From NCBI GenBank assembly GCA_023459915.1, contig JAEWSN010000179.1, positions 1 to 17,531 of the forward strand: DNA of 17,531 nucleotides. Reading direction: 5' to 3'. Below are positions 13,457 to 17,531 of this stretch, one piece after another (position 1 is the stretch's first letter; every line of letters starts with the position of its first letter). The notes beneath the pieces were generated by a model, which made no database searches, had not been told where the DNA came from, and saw nothing but the letters and a program-made list of their open reading frames with translations. Position numbers and translations under genes: made by a program. The stretch comes from Bacillota bacterium (lineage in GTDB: Bacteria > Bacillota > Clostridia > DSM-8532).

Positions 13457-16063
13457 ATGTCTGAACAAGGTGGAACCCCGCCCCAGGATCCAATCGTCCA
13501 GCGCATCATCCCCGTGGACATCGAAGCGGAGATGAAGCAGTCGTTCATCGACTACGCGATGAGCGTCATTGTCGACCGCGCGCTCCCAGACGTGCGGGAC
13601 GGGCTCAAGCCCGTCCACCGGCGCATCCTGTATTCCATGCATACGCAGGGCTTCACGCCTGAAAAGCCTTTCCGCAAGTGCGCCACCACGGTCGGCGATG
13701 TGCTCGGCCGCTTCCATCCCCATGGCGATCAGTCCGTTTATGACGCGCTGGTCCGCCTGGCACAGGATTTTTCCATGCGCCACATGCTGGTGGAGGGACA
13801 CGGCAACTTCGGATCGGTGGACGGCGATCCGCCGGCCGCCTATCGATACACCGAATCGCGCCTGTCCAAAATCTCCACGGAGCTGCTGGCCGACATCAAC
13901 AAGGACACCGTGTCCTTCAAGCCCAATTTCGACGAGCACGAAATTGAGCCGATTGTCCTGCCGGCACGCTTTCCAAACTTGCTGGTCAACGGCTCCATGG
14001 GCATCGCCGTGGGCATGGCCACCTACATTCCGCCGCACAATCTGGTGGAGACCATCGACGGGGTCATCCGTTACATCGACAATCCCGACATCACCACGGC
14101 GGAGATGATGGACACCATCAAGGGACCGGACTTCCCCACCGGCGGCATCATCCTTGGCCACAAGGGCATCCAGAATGCCTACGAGACAGGCCACGGGCGC
14201 ATCGTGGTGCGCGCGGTCACGGAATTTGAACAGCATGGCCACAACCGCCAGCGCATCGTGGTCACCGAGCTGCCATACCAGGTCAACAAGGCCCGCCTGC
14301 TCGAGAAAATCGCGCAGATGGTCAAGGACAAGCGGCTCGAGGGCATCTCCGACCTGCGCGACGAATCCAGCCGCGAGGGCATGCGCATGGTCATCGAGCT
14401 GCGCAAGGACGCCAACGCCAATGTGGTGCTCAACCAGCTGTTCCAGCACACCCAGCTGCAGGACGCGTTCAACGCCAACATGCTGGCCCTGGTGCAGGAT
14501 GAGGACGGCAAGTACGAGGCCAAGGTCATCACCCTCCTCGACGCCATCCGGCATTATGTGACGCATCAGGAGGAGGTCATCCGCCGGCGCACCCGCTTCG
14601 AGCTCGAAAAGGCCGAAGCCCGTGCCCATATCCTCGAAGGCCTCCGCCGCGCCATCGACATGATCGACGCGGTCATCGCCACCATCCGGGCGGCCCGCAG
14701 CGAGCCGGTGGCCAAGGAAGCCCTGTGCGAAAGGTTCCAGTTCACCGAAAAGCAGGCGCAGGCCATCGTGGACATGCGCCTGGGCCGTCTGTCCGGTCTG
14801 GAACGCGAGAAGATTGAGGCCGAGTTCCAGGAGCTGGTCAAGCGCATCACCTATTTCAAGGATGTGCTGTCCCGGCCGGAGCTGGTTCATGACATCATCA
14901 AGGAGGAAATGACCGAAATCCGGAACAAGTATGGCGAACCGCGCCGTACCCAGCTGACCATCGACGAATCCGAGATCGACATGGAGGATCTCATCAAGGA
15001 CGAGGATGTCGTGGTCACGTTCACGCATTTCGGCTACATCAAGCGGACCAGCATCGACGCCTTCCGCAGCCAAAAACGCGGCGGCAAGGGGGTTTCCGGT
15101 CTCACCACGCGCGAGGAGGACTTTGTCAAGGACATCTATGTCACCTCCACGCACAAATACCTGCTGTTCTTCACCAATTTCGGGCGGGTCTACAAGCTGC
15201 GGGCCTGGCAGATTCCCGAAGCCGGCCGGCAGGCGCGGGGCACCGCCATCGTCAACCTGCTGCAGCTCGAGGCCGGGGAAAAAATCACGGCCGGCATCAA
15301 GCTCAGCGGCAAGGAGCAGGGACTGTACCTGGTCATGTCCACCCGGCTGGGCGTGGTCAAGAAAACCCCGCTGGCCCAGTACGAGAACATCCGCAAGGGC
15401 GGATTGGCCGCCATCACCCTGCGCGAGGGCGACGAGCTCATCGGCACCCGGCTCACGGACGGGTCGCATGAAATCATGCTCATCACGGGTCAGGGCATGT
15501 CCATCCGCTTCCGGGAAAAGGATGTCCGGCCCATGGGCAGAACCTCCCAGGGGGTCATGGGCATTCGGCTCGATGCCGGCGACGAGGTGGTCTCCATGCT
15601 GCGTGTCTATCCGGACACCACCATGCTGGCGGTCACCCGCAATGGCTTTGGCAAACGGACGGAGCTCGACGAATACAAAACCCAGACACGCGGCGGCAAG
15701 GGTATCCTCACCTACCGCGTCACCGAAAAGACCGGCCCGCTGGTGGGCGCGCTCGGGGTCAGCGAAGATGACGACCTGATGCTCATTTCCGGCGACGGCA
15801 CCATCATCCGGATGCATGTGGATGAAATCAGCGTGCTGTCGCGTGTGACCCAGGGCGTCACCCTGATGCGCACCGCCGAGGAGAACCGGGTGGTCTCCAT
15901 GACCCGTCTGTCCGCGGCCCTCGCCAACGAGGAGCCGGAGGAGCAGGAAGAGGAGCTTCACGGGATCGAGGACGAGGAGGCGCTGGTGGAGGATGAAACC
16001 GGCGCGACCCTCGAGGAGGAGCTGCGCCGGGAAGCGGATGCGGAGCCCGAAGAGACAGAATGA
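13457..16063 (+). CDS. gyrA: DNA gyrase subunit A
   Basis: The product has 868 residues. With GyrB it forms the A2B2 enzyme that introduces negative supercoils using ATP. The winged-helix region has HPHGDQSVYDALVR (88-100); the catalytic tyrosine is Tyr131 in AAYRYTESRL. The GyrA box QKRGGKG (539-545) marks it as gyrase rather than topoisomerase IV and is followed by the DNA-wrapping C-terminal beta-pinwheel. The last 44 residues or so (825-868) are strongly acidic. The ATG at 13457 has AGAGGA 9 bases upstream and gives the family's usual N-terminus. Gln92 stands where E. coli has Ser83. gyrA here is separated from the recF side of the origin, where gyrB is expected. Confidence 0.97.
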   Translation: MSEQGGTPPQDPIVQRIIPVDIEAEMKQSFIDYAMSVIVDRALPDVRDGLKPVHRRILYSMHTQGFTPEKPFRKCATTVGDVLGRFHPHGDQSVYDALVRLAQDFSMRHMLVEGHGNFGSVDGDPPAAYRYTESRLSKISTELLADINKDTVSFKPNFDEHEIEPIVLPARFPNLLVNGSMGIAVGMATYIPPHNLVETIDGVIRYIDNPDITTAEMMDTIKGPDFPTGGIILGHKGIQNAYETGHGRIVVRAVTEFEQHGHNRQRIVVTELPYQVNKARLLEKIAQMVKDKRLEGISDLRDESSREGMRMVIELRKDANANVVLNQLFQHTQLQDAFNANMLALVQDEDGKYEAKVITLLDAIRHYVTHQEEVIRRRTRFELEKAEARAHILEGLRRAIDMIDAVIATIRAARSEPVAKEALCERFQFTEKQAQAIVDMRLGRLSGLEREKIEAEFQELVKRITYFKDVLSRPELVHDIIKEEMTEIRNKYGEPRRTQLTIDESEIDMEDLIKDEDVVVTFTHFGYIKRTSIDAFRSQKRGGKGVSGLTTREEDFVKDIYVTSTHKYLLFFTNFGRVYKLRAWQIPEAGRQARGTAIVNLLQLEAGEKITAGIKLSGKEQGLYLVMSTRLGVVKKTPLAQYENIRKGGLAAITLREGDELIGTRLTDGSHEIMLITGQGMSIRFREKDVRPMGRTSQGVMGIRLDAGDEVVSMLRVYPDTTMLAVTRNGFGKRTELDEYKTQTRGGKGILTYRVTEKTGPLVGALGVSEDDDLMLISGDGTIIRMHVDEISVLSRVTQGVTLMRTAEENRVVSMTRLSAALANEEPEEQEEELHGIEDEEALVEDETGATLEEELRREADAEPEETE

Positions 16064-16089
16064 CCCGACACGTCACAATACTGAAATAG

Positions 16090-16127
16090 AAAAGACGCCC
16101 CCGCAATGCTGCGGCGGGCGTCTTTTT
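16090..16127. terminator. Bidirectional terminator between gyrA and the convergent transporter gene
   Basis: AAAAGACGCCC plus CCGCA (16090-16105) pair with TGCGG plus GGGCGTCTTTT (16110-16126) around a 4-base loop, with one bulged C: a 16-bp stem. The T-run on the plus strand serves gyrA. The A-run on the other side becomes a T-run for the minus-strand gene that ends at 16142. Confidence 0.9.
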
Positions 16128-16141
16128 GTTTGGTGTGCGGT

Positions 16142-17527
16142 TCATTTTTTGGTGGCGGCCGCCTGCCGGCGAAGGGAACGCCGGTGCGCCTGCCGGAGGA
16201 AGAGCAGCAGCATGCCAAAATACACCACCAGCGCGATCATCGTGTAGAGGTAGAAAACGGGTTCTCCGTTCCGATAGCCCAGGGTGGGCAGGTTCAGGAT
16301 GAGCATCATCGGCAGGCCGAAGGCCAGCCCGGTGCCGCTGCCGAAGACGAGGTTGCGCGCGGCGTTCGAGCGGAAATGCGGGTCAACCTCGCGCAACAGG
16401 GCCAGTCCGGTGGAAATGGTTCCCGTGAGCATGCCGTAGAAGGCCAGCGTGTTTTCCAGGGTCTCCTCCGGAAAAATGCGGCGGCAGGCGACGATGGCAT
16501 ACCAGAAGGTGAGCACGCCACCGACGATGCAGACAATCATCAGCGGCAGCCAGTAGTCTGCCAGCAACGAGATGGAGATGACGGAGATGGCGGCGGTGAT
16601 CATGTAGTCGAACGAGGTGCCGGAGATGCGTTCGAGCAGATAGTTGCTGGTGTAGGACTTTTTCATGACTCCGGTTTTGAGCAGGGCATCCAGCCCCGCG
16701 CGGACCGCCGCGCCGTAGAGTGCGCCGATGATGAAGGCGAAGCCCCAGAACAGTTGGGCCAGCGTCTCGCCGAACGATCCGAGCTGGTTGAGCAGCGCGG
16801 TCAGCCCCAGCAGGGTGAGGTAGGTCAGCAGATAGACGCCGCCGATGAGAATCAGCTGCAGCGACAGCCCGTCGATGGACTCCTTGTGCGGCAGCTCCTC
16901 CACCTTGTCGATGTCAAAGATGCCTTCCCTGGCCAGCAGATTGTCCTGATGGGACAGCTTGCGCTTTCGGGTGAGATAGAGGGTGAGCGGAATGCCGCCG
17001 AGGCAGGCGAACACATAGCCCATGGCCGCGACCGTGAGGCCCGCGTTGCCGCCATTGGTGAAGCCAAGGGCTTCCCAGGTGTGGCCGGTCGCAAAGGCTT
17101 GCCCCGGGCCCTGTCCGTACCCCAGCGGGAGCAACAGGCCCATGGGCGCGAAAAGATCCGGCCAGAGGGTGTAGGTGAACAGCAGGGTCAGGCCGAACCC
17201 CACAATGCCCTGCAGGGTATAGGTGCTGACAATGAAGATGCCGGCCTTGCCATATCCGGAGGAACGCAGCTTGTCCTTGGATTTGAGGGACAGCGCGATG
17301 AACCCGATGGACATGAGATGGTAGACCAGGTTTTCCAGACGGATGCTGTTGAAATCGAGCAGCCCGAGGGCCTCCTGCCCCACCAGCAGGCCAAGAAAGC
17401 CGGCGATGACGGGGATGGGGATGGGGAACCGCCGCATGCCGGGAACCTTTGTCTTGATGAGCGTGGAAACACCCAGCAGGATCGACAGCAGCGCGATGTC
17501 CAGAATCATCATCCATTCCTGTTTCAT
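16142..17527 (-). CDS. Putative sodium/glutamate symporter-like membrane protein
   Basis: The product has 461 residues and is strongly hydrophobic, with about ten or more membrane spans, for example about 7-24, 36-57, 95-120, 163-185, 222-246, 256-275, 308-340 and 428-445. The two-half layout, the glycine-rich GYGQGPGQA (136-144) and TGTISTGLALLREVDP (368-383) suggest the ESS glutamate:sodium symporter (GltS) family or a close relative. The substrate is not shown by the sequence. A soluble, charged stretch (about 186-218) lies between the two halves. The tail is basic, which would favour a cytoplasmic C-terminus. The start ATG (17525-17527) is almost at the window edge, so its ribosome binding site cannot be checked; ATG codons at residues 6 and 7 are alternatives. 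Confidence 0.65.
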   Translation of the reverse strand: MKQEWMMILDIALLSILLGVSTLIKTKVPGMRRFPIPIPVIAGFLGLLVGQEALGLLDFNSIRLENLVYHLMSIGFIALSLKSKDKLRSSGYGKAGIFIVSTYTLQGIVGFGLTLLFTYTLWPDLFAPMGLLLPLGYGQGPGQAFATGHTWEALGFTNGGNAGLTVAAMGYVFACLGGIPLTLYLTRKRKLSHQDNLLAREGIFDIDKVEELPHKESIDGLSLQLILIGGVYLLTYLTLLGLTALLNQLGSFGETLAQLFWGFAFIIGALYGAAVRAGLDALLKTGVMKKSYTSNYLLERISGTSFDYMITAAISVISISLLADYWLPLMIVCIVGGVLTFWYAIVACRRIFPEETLENTLAFYGMLTGTISTGLALLREVDPHFRSNAARNLVFGSGTGLAFGLPMMLILNLPTLGYRNGEPVFYLYTMIALVVYFGMLLLFLRQAHRRSLRRQAAATKK

Positions 17528-17531
17528 GTTG

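Noticed and set aside
13358..15961. Very long open frame antisense to gyrA
   Set aside because: It mirrors the gyrA codon pattern in GC-rich DNA, has no family resemblance and no ribosome binding site. gyrA itself is certain.

Overview
The window is the replication-origin neighbourhood of a GC-rich bacterial chromosome. The gene order points to Bacillota (Firmicutes), most likely a Clostridia-like lineage. dnaA, dnaN, a small S4-domain gene (yaaA) and recF run leftward. Divergently from dnaA run rpmH, rnpA, yidD, yidC, jag, mnmE, mnmG and rsmG. The yaaA gene between dnaN and recF and a Jag protein with KH and R3H domains are typical of Gram-positive bacteria. Most genes have strong GGAGG-type ribosome binding sites. 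The species cannot be named from the sequence alone.

Left arm (1-4193, minus strand): a predicted promoter at the extreme left points out of the window, probably to gyrB (inference from usual gene order). Then come recF, yaaA, dnaN and dnaA. The 244-base dnaN-dnaA gap holds a cluster of near-consensus DnaA boxes directly after the dnaA stop codon and a T-rich tract near dnaN, and is the best candidate for oriC. The 222-base dnaA-rpmH gap carries divergent promoters for the two genes.

Right arm (4416-11856, plus strand): rpmH (ribosomal protein L34) ends in a hairpin terminator or attenuator. rnpA (RNase P protein), yidD and yidC (membrane insertion) and jag (RNA-binding) follow as a tight operon ending in a strong hairpin. 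mnmE and mnmG (tRNA wobble-uridine modification) and rsmG (16S rRNA m7G methyltransferase) follow with short gaps or overlaps.

Right end (11857-17531): the usual parA/parB genes do not follow rsmG. Instead there is a minus-strand receiver/histidine-kinase gene whose reading frame breaks in the ATP-binding domain. Next is plus-strand gyrA with its own promoter, leader and terminator. Last is a convergent minus-strand polytopic membrane protein resembling sodium/glutamate symporters.

The window is mainly conserved housekeeping DNA and I see no clear new defence or mobile system. The points most worth a second look are the broken kinase gene, gyrA displaced to the far side of the origin, glutamine at the GyrA quinolone-contact position, a 13-base element shared by the dnaA and dnaN upstream regions, a repeat-built tail on MnmG, the large extracellular insertion in YidC and the long disordered tail on Jag.
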